A stretch of 64,000 nt of DNA. Source: SSF14 sp037045585. GTDB lineage: Bacteria; Actinomycetota; Acidimicrobiia; Acidimicrobiales; Microtrichaceae. The notes beneath the pieces are model-generated. The model saw only the letters and a program-made list of their open reading frames with translations. It did not search any database and was not told the origin of the DNA. The translations under genes were made by a program, and so were the position numbers. This document shows, one piece after another, positions 27,739-35,953 of the stretch (position 1 is the first letter of the stretch; every line of letters starts with the position of its first letter). The stretch lies in contig JBAOIR010000022.1 of assembly GCA_037045585.1 (NCBI GenBank), positions 86,189 to 150,188 on the forward strand. Direction: 5' to 3'.

Positions 27739-27767
27739 AAAAAGACCTGCTATTTAGCAGGTCTTTT
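27739..27767 (+). terminator. Intrinsic terminator
   Basis: Hairpin aaaagacctgc-tatttagc-aggtcttttt with a T run, 2 bases after the membrane protein stop; it also separates the convergent tRNA-Glu. Confidence 0.9.
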
Positions 27768-27776
27768 TGTTAGAGG

Positions 27777-27849
27777 TGCCCCCACGGGGATTCGAACCCC
27801 GGTCGTGGCCTTGAAAGGGCCGCGTCCTAGGCCTCTAGACGATGGGGGC
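27777..27849 (-). tRNA. tRNA-Glu: tRNA-Glu (TTC)
   Basis: Cloverleaf on the minus strand: acceptor GCCCCCA / TGGGGGC, anticodon loop CTTTCAA (TTC), T-arm GGGGTTCGAATCCCC. CCA is not encoded. This is a second tRNA-Glu(TTC), with different stems from the one at 10,911, which fits two genomes in the window. Confidence 0.95.
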
Positions 27850-27907
27850 TTTTTTTGAGCGGGCGAATTCTATCATCCCACTCCATGTCAGTCAAGCAAT
27901 TTGGGAA

Positions 27908-28456
27908 CTAATTTTCAGGTTTCACCCGCTGATTAAGCAAAGCCATCAAATCGATCTGCGTGCGATTGATCAACATCCCCGCGCTTTCAACACGCAGGTT
28001 TGGGATCAGGATCGCTGTCAACGTCGCATTAAAGATTGGGAGGAAATCACGCGAGCCTTCTGTGATCAGTGAAGTGAAATCAAAACGCCCGGGCAATTCC
28101 ATGATGCCTTCAATTTCAAACATTTGAGTTGTGATGCGTATGGGATATTCGATCACACTGTTGTAACCGCCGCGCACAATGGCATGCGGACCGAGATCCT
28201 CGCGGCGCGCCAGGCAGACTGCGTACACATGTTTCTTCATCATACGCACAAGTTCAAAATGATCCACAAGTTTGGTCGGCATATGCAGCCGTGCAAGCCG
28301 CGCATCATTTACATCCATCGCGGAACGGGTGGGGTCATTCAACATTCCCATCGCACCATGACTAGTGACCATGATCTTGCCAACCACGCGGTACCCGGAA
28401 GTTAAAATATCGGCAGATAGAAAGCGAAAGGTGCGGGGGGAAGTATCCATGGACAT
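27908..28456 (-). CDS. Conserved hypothetical protein
   Basis: Soluble protein of 182 residues without signal or membrane helices. Its pattern (ILTSGYRVVGKIMV, DARLARLHMPTKLVDHFE, YAVCLARREDLGP, ELPGRFDFTSL, FNATLTAILIPNLRVESAGM) is one I associate with uncharacterised Chloroflexota proteins. Mixed beta content suggests a compact ligand- or nucleotide-binding fold. It lies 16 bases downstream of a zinc-finger protein on the same strand, so the two may work together. Function unknown. Confidence 0.65.
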   Translation of the reverse strand: MSMDTSPRTFRFLSADILTSGYRVVGKIMVTSHGAMGMLNDPTRSAMDVNDARLARLHMPTKLVDHFELVRMMKKHVYAVCLARREDLGPHAIVRGGYNSVIEYPIRITTQMFEIEGIMELPGRFDFTSLITEGSRDFLPIFNATLTAILIPNLRVESAGMLINRTQIDLMALLNQRVKPEN

Positions 28457-28472
28457 GGCGGAACTCTATCAG

Positions 28473-28772
28473 TTAAGAATCATGAATGGGACGATGTGCC
28501 CCGCTATGAGGTCGGGGGAGAGGCGGGATGCGGCGGCAATTCGTTGTCGGCTTGCCAGCATTCGGGTCAAGCAGCATATTCAGCCACTGGATCGCTTTTT
28601 CATCGTATTCACGTTTGCCACACACATCACAGATCCAGGCAGGAAAATGTGGCACCGTGATCAGTTCATCCCCAAGCCATGTAAAATATGTGAGATGGCG
28701 CGGCTGCATAATGCCCGCGTGACATTCATAGCACGCGCTGGACTGGGGAGGGATATTTTCGGGTTCGCTCAT
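28473..28772 (-). CDS. YgiT-type zinc finger protein
   Basis: Ninety-nine residues with two cysteine knuckles, CYECH and CDVCG, separated by about 35 residues, matching the MqsA/YgiT-type zinc ribbon. In toxin-antitoxin loci this domain precedes an HTH; none is present here and no toxin lies next to it. A function outside toxin-antitoxin control is likely. Confidence 0.7.
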   Translation of the reverse strand: MSEPENIPPQSSACYECHAGIMQPRHLTYFTWLGDELITVPHFPAWICDVCGKREYDEKAIQWLNMLLDPNAGKPTTNCRRIPPLPRPHSGAHRPIHDS

Positions 28773-28781
28773 ATGTATTCC

Positions 28782-29442
28782 CTATTGAAGTAATGCTACC
28801 AATTGAGGATGTTCAAGTACGTCCCAAAATGGCGGTGGCCAATAGATCAAGACCGCCTTGCCCACGATTTGATCGAAGGGCAAAAGTCCCCAGTCTTTTG
28901 AATCGTTCGAGTTATTGCGGTTGTCACCCAAAACAAAAAGTTGACCATCCGCAACCTGCCAGTCACCGGAATAAGCTGGCGCACCAGAAATATAAGGCTC
29001 ATTCAGAACCTGTCCATTCACAGACACCACTCCTGCATGAACACTGACATAATCTCCAGGCAGGCCGATCACACGCTTGATCAATTCCTCTTCAGGATTT
29101 CATCGGGAAATGAAACACGATAATATCACCGCGCTCCACTGCGCCAAAGTAATAGCTCATTTTACTGACCAGCACAAACTCGCCGTCTTCAAGGGTTGGG
29201 CGCATGCTAAAACCGTCCACCCGCACCCGCGCCGACATGGCATTGATCGCTAAAAATAAAATAACGGCCAAAACAAGAGTTTCAATAATATCGAGTGCGA
29301 ACCTACCCCAGTTTATTTTTTCCTCTACGATTTCCGGTAATTCAACAACACCGCCGCCCTGTATTGCCGACTGTTCTTCCAATTGATCTTCCTGTTTTAT
29401 GGTTTCCAAACGTGCCTCCATGACTTCTTCGAAATTATACAT
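28782..29442 (-). CDS. lepB: Signal peptidase I (frameshifted)
   Basis: Membrane-bound serine protease that removes signal peptides. An acidic N-terminal region leads to one membrane helix (ALDIIETLVLAVILFLAI). The catalytic serine lies in VDGFSMRPTL and the catalytic lysine in ELIKRVIGLPGD. The box GDNRNNSNDSKDWG is also typical. A one-base indel near 29100 splits the frame between IIVFHFP and NPEEELIKRV; the bacterial-type Ser-Lys dyad is otherwise intact. About 220 residues in total. A second, SipW-like peptidase occurs at 59.8-60.3 kb. Confidence 0.9.
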
Positions 29443-29467
29443 CTCTTTTTTCGAAGTTTACTGGTTC

Positions 29468-30193
29468 TTAAGTCTTACCCCAGGCGAAAAACGTGGGAAC
29501 GTGCAAGGTGCGCTCGTTGCGGCTACGCGCTCCTTTATCCAGTTCCTTCATTCTCTGGAGTTCCACACTGGGAATCCAGCCATCCAAATCAGCCTCGATC
29601 ACCGCCCATTCATTTTCCCAATCTTCAACAGATCGCATCACTGTCCCGCTTTGAATGGGTCCTGTTTCGATAATGTTGATCCCAGCCTGATGGAAGGTCT
29701 CGGCCAGCCGAGCGCCAAAGGATGGATTTGCACCCTGACGTCTCAACAACTCGGCCTGCCACTCCCCCAAAACTTTGAGCGCCGCTGGCTCATCCACACG
29801 TTGACTGTAATCTGGTTCGGCCAATGCTAACACGCCATAACTGACGCGCGCCATTTCGCGCACAACCTGCAATGGATCATTCACCCAAAGTAAAAGGAAA
29901 TGGCAATAGGCAATGTCAAAAGATTTATCTGCATAGGGCAGAGAAAAACCATCGCCGCGCGTAAGCGAAACTGACGGGGCGTGGATCCTGCACTCGGCGA
30001 GCGACGCAGGCTCAAGGTCAAGGCCGTGGAGCGAGGGTGCGCTAAGTTCACGCAAGATGGCACCCGTACCGCATCCAACCTCAAGCACACGACGCGCGTT
30101 AACCAATCCTGCCTGTTCAAATAGATAGGCTCTCAGGTCACGAGTCCATTCGGCCTGCTGAAGATAACGCGAATGCCAATTCATCCTTCGCAA
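29468..30193 (-). CDS. Class I SAM-dependent methyltransferase
   Basis: Protein of 241 residues. Motif I is VLEVGCGTGAILREL, followed by an acidic strand end (LHGLDLEPASL), DGFSLPYADKSFDIAYCHFL (motif II) and ALAEPDYS (motif III). This is the Methyltransf_11 pattern. The substrate cannot be read from sequence. Its start overlaps the end of the phosphatase gene by 13 bases, suggesting coupled expression. Confidence 0.88.
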   Translation of the reverse strand: MRRMNWHSRYLQQAEWTRDLRAYLFEQAGLVNARRVLEVGCGTGAILRELSAPSLHGLDLEPASLAECRIHAPSVSLTRGDGFSLPYADKSFDIAYCHFLLLWVNDPLQVVREMARVSYGVLALAEPDYSQRVDEPAALKVLGEWQAELLRRQGANPSFGARLAETFHQAGINIIETGPIQSGTVMRSVEDWENEWAVIEADLDGWIPSVELQRMKELDKGARSRNERTLHVPTFFAWGKT

Positions 30194-30744
30194 AATTTCT
30201 GATTGTTCTTATATAACGTGTTGGGATCTTCCCACCAGTTACGCACAAACTCCATTTGTTCATCACTTTCTGGTGAGTGTGCAAAATAAGGGTTGGAGGG
30301 TCGGGTCTTGTATAACTTATCCACTTGCGCAAGAGCCTGTTCATTTGCAACGCCGTGCCTCACAAGATAGCAACCAACAACCATACCGGTCCGCCCCACG
30401 CCACCCCAACAGTGGACATAAACGCAGCCGCCGTCGTTAATGGCATTATCTATGGTGTTGAGAATTGAAGTCATCATATCCGCTGAAGGAATGCTGTGAT
30501 CACGAATGGCAAAGCGATAATGCGAGGCATTGATACCGTAGGCCTCGGCTTGTTCTTTCAGAATAGTCTCGTAGGATTGAAGCTCGTGAGGCTGGGTGAG
30601 ATTAATAAAAGTATTAACACCCGCTTCGAGAAACGAGTCGATTCGGCGGCGCGTGGCATTGGGATCGTAACTGCCTGGATATTCGCCCGCCAGAAATTTA
30701 TTCTCTTCAACCCAATAGGATTCGATGATCGGAAGTTTTTTCAT
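30181..30744 (-). CDS. Dual-specificity/tyrosine phosphatase-like protein
   Basis: Protein of 187 residues with the cysteine phosphatase loop VHCWGGVGRTGMVV (HCx5R) and an upstream aspartate candidate in RFAIRDHSIPSAD. The N-terminus SYWVEENKFLAGEYPGS is common in bacterial members. It overlaps the methyltransferase gene and follows a lipoprotein gene on the same strand. Substrate unknown. Confidence 0.88.
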   Translation of the reverse strand: MKKLPIIESYWVEENKFLAGEYPGSYDPNATRRRIDSFLEAGVNTFINLTQPHELQSYETILKEQAEAYGINASHYRFAIRDHSIPSADMMTSILNTIDNAINDGGCVYVHCWGGVGRTGMVVGCYLVRHGVANEQALAQVDKLYKTRPSNPYFAHSPESDEQMEFVRNWWEDPNTLYKNNQKFCEG

Positions 30745-30762
30745 TTGGCAAACTCATTTAAT

Positions 30763-31812
30763 TTATTGTGGAAAAGATACGCAAAGGTTGTCGAGGATAT
30801 TCGTCCTCAGGGACACAAGTTCGGGATAATTATAAAAGAAGAGTATTTTTTGTTCGGCAATGGTATCGCCTGCGGGCATTTCGCTAAACACAAAAAAAGA
30901 AAAAGATTCAGCAATATCCTCGGCGGGATGGGTGGCGGCGTAATCAGTTAAAAACTGGTCCTGATATTTGTAGTAGAAATCGTCGAGACGTTCGTAATAA
31001 AGATCGTCATTTTCTTCGAGGTTAATCTCATTCCATTCATCGTAAATACTTAACCAGAAACGGCTGTAGTATTGATTAATATATGAGTCACTATTGGAAC
31101 AGCCCTCACCGGGAAAGAAATTGGGGCAGGCGGCGACTTCATTCAGGTAAATATCATTATCATCAGGGTTGTTAAAAATGGCTTCGCTGGGTGGCACCTG
31201 ATCTGATCCAAGAGTCAGCAAGTGAGCAAACTCATGGACGAGAGTGTAGCTAAGATAGTAATAATCCTGAGTGTCGGCAATATCCACTTCCAAACCCCAT
31301 AGATTTGGGTCATTGTAAGTCTGGGCAACAGCGGCCAGCACGTTATCCTGCCCGTCGGTCATGACGGAAAATTCGGCCAGGCTGCCGCGATTTTCAAGCG
31401 GAATCAAAGCCGCGAAATAATCCCAAAGTTGTTGATGGGTAGCCGCATCATCCTGTTCGTCCTGCAGATCAGAAGGGACGCTTTCAAAAGCAGGCTCGCT
31501 GATCTGATCTCCAGAAACCAGATAAGTAACAATATAAGTAGTATTATCTTCATCACGGGCGCCAAAATCCATGGTATCCGCTTCACCCTCGACAAGGACG
31601 GTTGAATTCATCTCAACGATCTGATCGGTGATGACGGGGCAGGAAACGATTTCAACTGGAAGTTCCGTGGGAATTTCGGTCACTGGGACCTGTGTAATTT
31701 CAGAAGGTTCGGGGATATTGGTAATATCTTCTGTCTCTCCCAATAGGGTGGCACAGGCAAGAGACGATAAAAGAATTGCGGAAATAGCAAAAAGTTGTTT
31801 TATACGGGGCAT
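30763..31812 (-). CDS. Secreted HExxH lipoprotein, putative metallopeptidase
   Basis: Protein of 349 residues with a signal sequence and lipobox (LLSSLACA), a Thr/Pro/Glu-rich linker typical of Chloroflexota lipoproteins, and a globular domain with TLVHEFAHLLTLG, a zinc-binding HEFAH motif. A second conserved-looking part is HPAEDIAESFSFFV, whose glutamates could complete the site. No peptidase family is clearly recognised. It is the first gene of a possible three-gene run with the phosphatase and methyltransferase. Confidence 0.75.
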   Translation of the reverse strand: MPRIKQLFAISAILLSSLACATLLGETEDITNIPEPSEITQVPVTEIPTELPVEIVSCPVITDQIVEMNSTVLVEGEADTMDFGARDEDNTTYIVTYLVSGDQISEPAFESVPSDLQDEQDDAATHQQLWDYFAALIPLENRGSLAEFSVMTDGQDNVLAAVAQTYNDPNLWGLEVDIADTQDYYYLSYTLVHEFAHLLTLGSDQVPPSEAIFNNPDDNDIYLNEVAACPNFFPGEGCSNSDSYINQYYSRFWLSIYDEWNEINLEENDDLYYERLDDFYYKYQDQFLTDYAATHPAEDIAESFSFFVFSEMPAGDTIAEQKILFFYNYPELVSLRTNILDNLCVSFPQ

Positions 31813-31940
31813 GATCTATCCTTGAAAAGTTTTGGCAAGGATACCATAACACCCTTCAAAAGCATTACCAGTCACCTTACAAACCATCCGAAGGATGTCA
31901 TTGATTTTATGAACTGAGACACCATAAAGGAAGTTAAATA

Positions 31941-31970
31941 AAATCGTCATACTTTTCAGCATGACGATTT
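31941..31970 (-). terminator. Intrinsic terminator of the radical SAM operon
   Basis: Nine-base stem aaatcgtca / tgacgattt with a 12-base loop. Read on the minus strand, it lies 8 bases after the stop at 31979 and is followed by TTTTATTT. Confidence 0.85.
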
Positions 31971-31978
31971 TTGCAGGT

Positions 31979-33112
31979 TCAATATTGTTTGGAAATATCT
32001 TCCCAATCATCCTTCAAGAAGTTGCCGAGGACTTTATCAGCTTCACCCTGTGCAGGGAGGACATCTCCATCAGGCTCGACGTACATCCAGGTTTTGCCTG
32101 CGCCTGCGGGGATTTCATCGTCCACGGTTTCGATGGCTACAGGGTGAGATGCGGAATACGGCACTGGTAGGTCAAAGCGGATGTTGAGGCGCAGGGAATT
32201 GGCCACACTTTGCAGTTCAAGCATTTCATCCAGCAGGTCACTTTCAGAAGTGCTGAGGGAAATATTTTCGACAGCCAGATTTGCAACCTTTTCCAAGATC
32301 TCTTTTGCTCCATTCACATTCTCTTTATTGAGTGTGAGGTGCACGGTCAGGAAGAGATCCTGTGGGACAATGGTTTCAATGGCTTTCCATGAAAGCGGCT
32401 CATCGGGTTGAAGGATGAGCATGACATGATCCAAACCCGTTTGAAGAAGCAGTTCAAGATATTCTTTGTCCGCAAGTTTCAAACCATCGGTCAGTAGGCC
32501 GCAGACTTGACCATTCTTTTCGGCGTAGGAAATGAGCTGGGGAAGGTCATCGCGCAAGGTGGCTTCACCGCCAGTAAAGACGATGTGTGGAATACCAGCC
32601 TGCCAGGCTTTATCGAGAATTTGTTCCCATTCATCAGTTGTGAGTTCGCGGTCCACGCGTTTGACGGGAGCGTAGATGGCGTGTGTATCGTCGGAGAGGC
32701 GATACGTGAGGGCGCAGTCCAGCCGCAGCGTGGCATCTGCTGAATGAGGCTGAACCCGCTCAAAGTCCAGAAAAGAAGCGGGATCCAAATCGGGAGTGGA
32801 GATCAAGGTTTCGATCCGATCTACAAAGCTATTGAAATCTGCCAGCGCAGTTTTTGCATCCACACGATAGCGGGCGGAAAGTTGTTTTGCGGCTTCCTCA
32901 GGTGTTGAGCCTTTTATATAATGATAGGCGCACTCAGCAGCGGTGGGGTTGAGTTGCATGACCGTGGCCGCGTTGAGAATGAGCAGTCCCGCTCCATCCT
33001 TTTGAAGACGCAGGTGCAGGCGATATGGCTTTTGATCCTGCTGGGTTTGCAAATGATATGTGCCAACTGGCAGAGGCGCGACCTTGGTAAACAATTGATT
33101 GAGGATGTTCAT
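31979..33112 (-). CDS. Radical SAM-like protein without cluster cysteines (pseudoenzyme)
   Basis: Protein of 377 residues, clearly a paralogue of the radical SAM enzyme at 34545-35921. The N-terminal PqqD-like region (MQLNPTAAECAYHYIKG) and central barrel (GIPHIVFTGGEATLRDDLPQL against GVPHIIFTGGEATLRNDLPEL) align without difficulty. At the cluster site TYRCNNDCAHC is replaced by TYRLSDDTHAI (Leu139, Thr143, Ile146). The SPASM cysteines are also gone (YVEPDGDVLPAQG), and the protein stops before the last cysteine group. It cannot bind the SAM-cleaving cluster. A scaffold or substrate-binding role in the same operon is inferred. Confidence 0.85.
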   Translation of the reverse strand: MNILNQLFTKVAPLPVGTYHLQTQQDQKPYRLHLRLQKDGAGLLILNAATVMQLNPTAAECAYHYIKGSTPEEAAKQLSARYRVDAKTALADFNSFVDRIETLISTPDLDPASFLDFERVQPHSADATLRLDCALTYRLSDDTHAIYAPVKRVDRELTTDEWEQILDKAWQAGIPHIVFTGGEATLRDDLPQLISYAEKNGQVCGLLTDGLKLADKEYLELLLQTGLDHVMLILQPDEPLSWKAIETIVPQDLFLTVHLTLNKENVNGAKEILEKVANLAVENISLSTSESDLLDEMLELQSVANSLRLNIRFDLPVPYSASHPVAIETVDDEIPAGAGKTWMYVEPDGDVLPAQGEADKVLGNFLKDDWEDISKQY

Positions 33113-33120
33113 GGGTTCTC

Positions 33121-34125
33121 CTATTTTTTGATCAGACCCAGATCTACAAAGGTAAGATACATATAGCCAATGAGCATGAGCGCCCAGGCCAGCATTTCAA
33201 CTCTTGCCCATACGGTTTCCAATGAAAGCGAAAAATTATCCTTGATGGTCTGGACAATGTTCTCGAGATTGTCGAGTTTGTTCTTTAGGTTTTCCTTCCA
33301 ATCCTTGAGATAAAGTTCGCTTTGGATGGCTTCAAATAATTTAGCTGTGTACCAATCGCCGATGAGGAGCAGGTTTTGTTCGGCGCGTTCGAAGTCAATC
33401 ATGACTTCGAGTTTATGTTCTGCAATTTGACGGATGACGCCTCTTGTAGGGCGCGGTCGGCGTTTATCTTTAAAAAAGGTTTCGCTGATCTTATCAAGCA
33501 TGGTTTCGATGGATTCGTCCAACATGCGGTAGCGCAGGAGTTGATAGTTGCCTATTTTTAACAGGACGATGTCGGATTGGTAGTCTTCATTGGGGGCGAT
33601 GATGACAGCGCCTTCCCAATCAACGAGGGTAAGTTCCGCTGCCGAGTAGCGTGTGCGCGAAGCAAGAATCTCGCCAAGTTCCTCCGAGTTAAAAACTTCA
33701 CGCTGGGAGCGGATGAAATTCGCCAATTCGATGGAGTTCTTTTCGATCCATTTATCGGGCGATGGCTTGGCTTGATTCACAAGCAGGATCGTATACTCTT
33801 CGTACAATCCGCTCTGACGATATTGGGTAGGGATGAATTTGCTTTCCAATGCGCTTTGAATTTTTGCCCGTTCCTGCAAAACGGATGGGGCGAATGGGTC
33901 TTTCAATTCAAAGTGACATTCAACCATTTGCACGCGTCCATCATAAAGCTGGCGGGTAACCGCGACTGCATGACTTTCTATTAGCACCGTCTCTTCGCCG
34001 AGTGTGACAAGGTCAATGTCGATGGGCTGAAAATATGGCGCATCTTTCAATCCCTTGAATGGTTCGACCAAGGGAGGTTTGCCATCGTCGGCATCGGGGA
34101 AAGCGATCAGGTAGCAGATTTCCAT
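33121..34125 (-). CDS. Unknown protein with C-terminal coiled coil and membrane anchor
   Basis: Protein of 334 residues. A long soluble region is followed by a helical, probably coiled-coil segment (about 270-300, WKENLKNKLDNLENIVQTIK) and one C-terminal membrane helix (MLAWALMLIGYMYLTFVDL). The layout recalls RMD1/DUF155 proteins, but I cannot confirm this. It is 8 bases upstream of the pseudo radical SAM gene and 54 bases downstream of the PAS gene, so it is part of the operon. No catalytic motif is visible. Confidence 0.65.
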   Translation of the reverse strand: MEICYLIAFPDADDGKPPLVEPFKGLKDAPYFQPIDIDLVTLGEETVLIESHAVAVTRQLYDGRVQMVECHFELKDPFAPSVLQERAKIQSALESKFIPTQYRQSGLYEEYTILLVNQAKPSPDKWIEKNSIELANFIRSQREVFNSEELGEILASRTRYSAAELTLVDWEGAVIIAPNEDYQSDIVLLKIGNYQLLRYRMLDESIETMLDKISETFFKDKRRPRPTRGVIRQIAEHKLEVMIDFERAEQNLLLIGDWYTAKLFEAIQSELYLKDWKENLKNKLDNLENIVQTIKDNFSLSLETVWARVEMLAWALMLIGYMYLTFVDLGLIKK

Positions 34126-34179
34126 AAGAGCAGTAATGAGTGAGTAATGAGTGATTAGTTATTAGGGGTGGTCGAGTGC

Positions 34180-34521
34180 TTACGAGCGAATGAAGTGTGG
34201 CATTTCGAGTGGAATTTCTAGAGAGAGTTCCACAAAGCCTGCGTACTCGCCTTCTTTATACCACGGGGATTGATAGATAATTTTCTTCACTCCGTTCTTT
34301 TCGATGGTGTATACATTCTTTACACGCGCGGCCAGAAGTCTTTCCGTTTTTTTGCGCGCGGAGTCAGGGTGACAATCGAGCATGTTCGAGCCAATCAATT
34401 TATAACCGCCATCCTTCTCAAATGTCTTTGCGGCTTTATCGTTCATTTCCAAAATAATTCCTTCTTCATCACAAACTGTGACAGCGGCGGGAAATTCTTT
34501 GATCCATTCGTGTTCGTTCAT
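34180..34521 (-). CDS. Single PAS-domain protein
   Basis: Protein of 113 residues that consists of little more than one PAS domain: AVTVCDEEGIILEMNDKAA, then GSNMLDCHPDSARKKTERLL, and a sheet ending in GFVELSLEIP. No output domain is attached. It lies 23 bases after the radical SAM/SPASM gene. It may bind a cofactor or ligand, or mediate contacts between operon products. Confidence 0.8.
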   Translation of the reverse strand: MNEHEWIKEFPAAVTVCDEEGIILEMNDKAAKTFEKDGGYKLIGSNMLDCHPDSARKKTERLLAARVKNVYTIEKNGVKKIIYQSPWYKEGEYAGFVELSLEIPLEMPHFIRS

Positions 34522-34544
34522 AATTAATTGTTCCAGTCGGAAAA

Positions 34545-35921
34545 TTAGAAAGTTGGAAGGTTTAAACCTGCGAGCTTTTCGGCTTGTAAACCTTCAAACT
34601 GTAAGGGACATCCACCGCCGCACTCTGAAACGACAGGACAACTTTCGCACTTGGACGGCAGGCCTTGGCGGTCTCGCAATTTCGTTGACAACTTGTGATT
34701 CCAGATCGAATCCCACGAGTCAACCAGCATGTTGCCAAGCGGTTGATAATACGATTGGCAAGGCAGCACATCACCATTTGATTCGATGCACATGCTGTAC
34801 AACGCGGCTGTACAGCCCTTCACACCGAGGTTGCTGGCAGTCGGGTCGAACTGACAATATTGGGTCGGCGTGTACCAAATGAGTTTTTGTCCGCGCTCAG
34901 CGGTCTTGCGAGTGGCGACATCAAGAATAGGCTGTAATTCATTTTCGCGCAGACCCGTGCCAACGGTCGCGCCATTGCCCGAGTAGATCAACGCGTTCAA
35001 TCCAACGGTCGGCACACCGATCTCAGCCAGAAAATCCAAAGTCTCGGGAATTTTGTGAACGTTGTTTCGCAGCATCGTAGTATTGGTCATCACATATAGC
35101 TTGCTGTTCAGCGCATTCTTCAAGCCCTGAATGGTTTGCTTGAACGCGCCCTTGGAGCGCATCATTTCATCGTGGATGGATTTATCACAAGATTCGACTG
35201 TGACCTGCACATGATCCAATCCCGCGTCTACAAGAGTCTGCACATATTTTTCATCGGACAAACGCCGCGCGTTCGTATTCAGCCCTGTGATCTGGCCATT
35301 GCTTTCTGCATGTCGAATCAACTCTGGGAGATCGTTGCGCAAAGTCGCTTCGCCGCCAGTAAAAATGATGTGTGGCACACCCAATGCCCAAAGCTGATCC
35401 ATGATCTTGAACCATTGCTCAGTTGTCAGTTCGGGAAAGTTGCGCTCACGGGCGTTATAGCAATGCGCGCAATCGTTGTTACAGCGATACGTGACAGCCA
35501 AATCCATGCGATAGGGCGCTGAGGGGCGAGCGCTGAACGGCATGATCGATTCCAGATCAAGCTCGTGGACGGGACATGCGCCGTCAGGGCGTAATAACTC
35601 TGAAAGCTGAAAGCGGAAGGCGGAAAGATCTTCACTTGCCTGCTTTGCACTTGCGCGATATTGCTTCGTAATGGACGAAATGATTTCTCTTTCCTGTTTT
35701 TCTTCAAGAATAAGATAAGCCATCAACGCCGCTGTGGGATTCAGGTGCATGACACTGCTGGCGTTGACGATCAGCGTACCCGTCCCATCGGAATCGATCC
35801 GCAAGTGGATGCGGGATTTTTCATCCGCAATTTCACGGACGTAGTGATAAAGTCCAGATGATAGACCGCCGACTGTGGACGGTGCTTGAAACACACTTTT
35901 AATTGAGTTGAGGAAATTCAT
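34545..35921 (-). CDS. Radical SAM/SPASM protein with PqqD-like N-terminal domain
   Basis: Protein of 458 residues. Residues about 25-112 resemble PqqD/RRE peptide-binding domains (LNPTAALMAYLILEE and a following helix pair). The radical SAM core begins with TYRCNNDCAHCYN (Cys147, Cys151, Cys154 bind the 4Fe-4S cluster) and has the SAM-binding GGEATLRNDL. The C-terminal SPASM domain has cysteines in VKGC, YSMC, VLPC, KCESC, SEC and GGGC, enough for two auxiliary clusters. Such enzymes usually modify ribosomal peptides. The gene directly upstream encodes a protein with a Cys-Ala repeat tail, the likely substrate. Strong call for family; function inferred. Confidence 0.92.
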   Translation of the reverse strand: MNFLNSIKSVFQAPSTVGGLSSGLYHYVREIADEKSRIHLRIDSDGTGTLIVNASSVMHLNPTAALMAYLILEEKQEREIISSITKQYRASAKQASEDLSAFRFQLSELLRPDGACPVHELDLESIMPFSARPSAPYRMDLAVTYRCNNDCAHCYNARERNFPELTTEQWFKIMDQLWALGVPHIIFTGGEATLRNDLPELIRHAESNGQITGLNTNARRLSDEKYVQTLVDAGLDHVQVTVESCDKSIHDEMMRSKGAFKQTIQGLKNALNSKLYVMTNTTMLRNNVHKIPETLDFLAEIGVPTVGLNALIYSGNGATVGTGLRENELQPILDVATRKTAERGQKLIWYTPTQYCQFDPTASNLGVKGCTAALYSMCIESNGDVLPCQSYYQPLGNMLVDSWDSIWNHKLSTKLRDRQGLPSKCESCPVVSECGGGCPLQFEGLQAEKLAGLNLPTF

Positions 35922-35953
35922 AATTTACCTATAATCGCAAATCTAAAATCGCA

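Noticed and set aside
28473..28772. YgiT zinc finger as part of a toxin-antitoxin pair
   Set aside because: No toxin-like gene is adjacent and no HTH is fused; neighbours are a conserved hypothetical and lepB.
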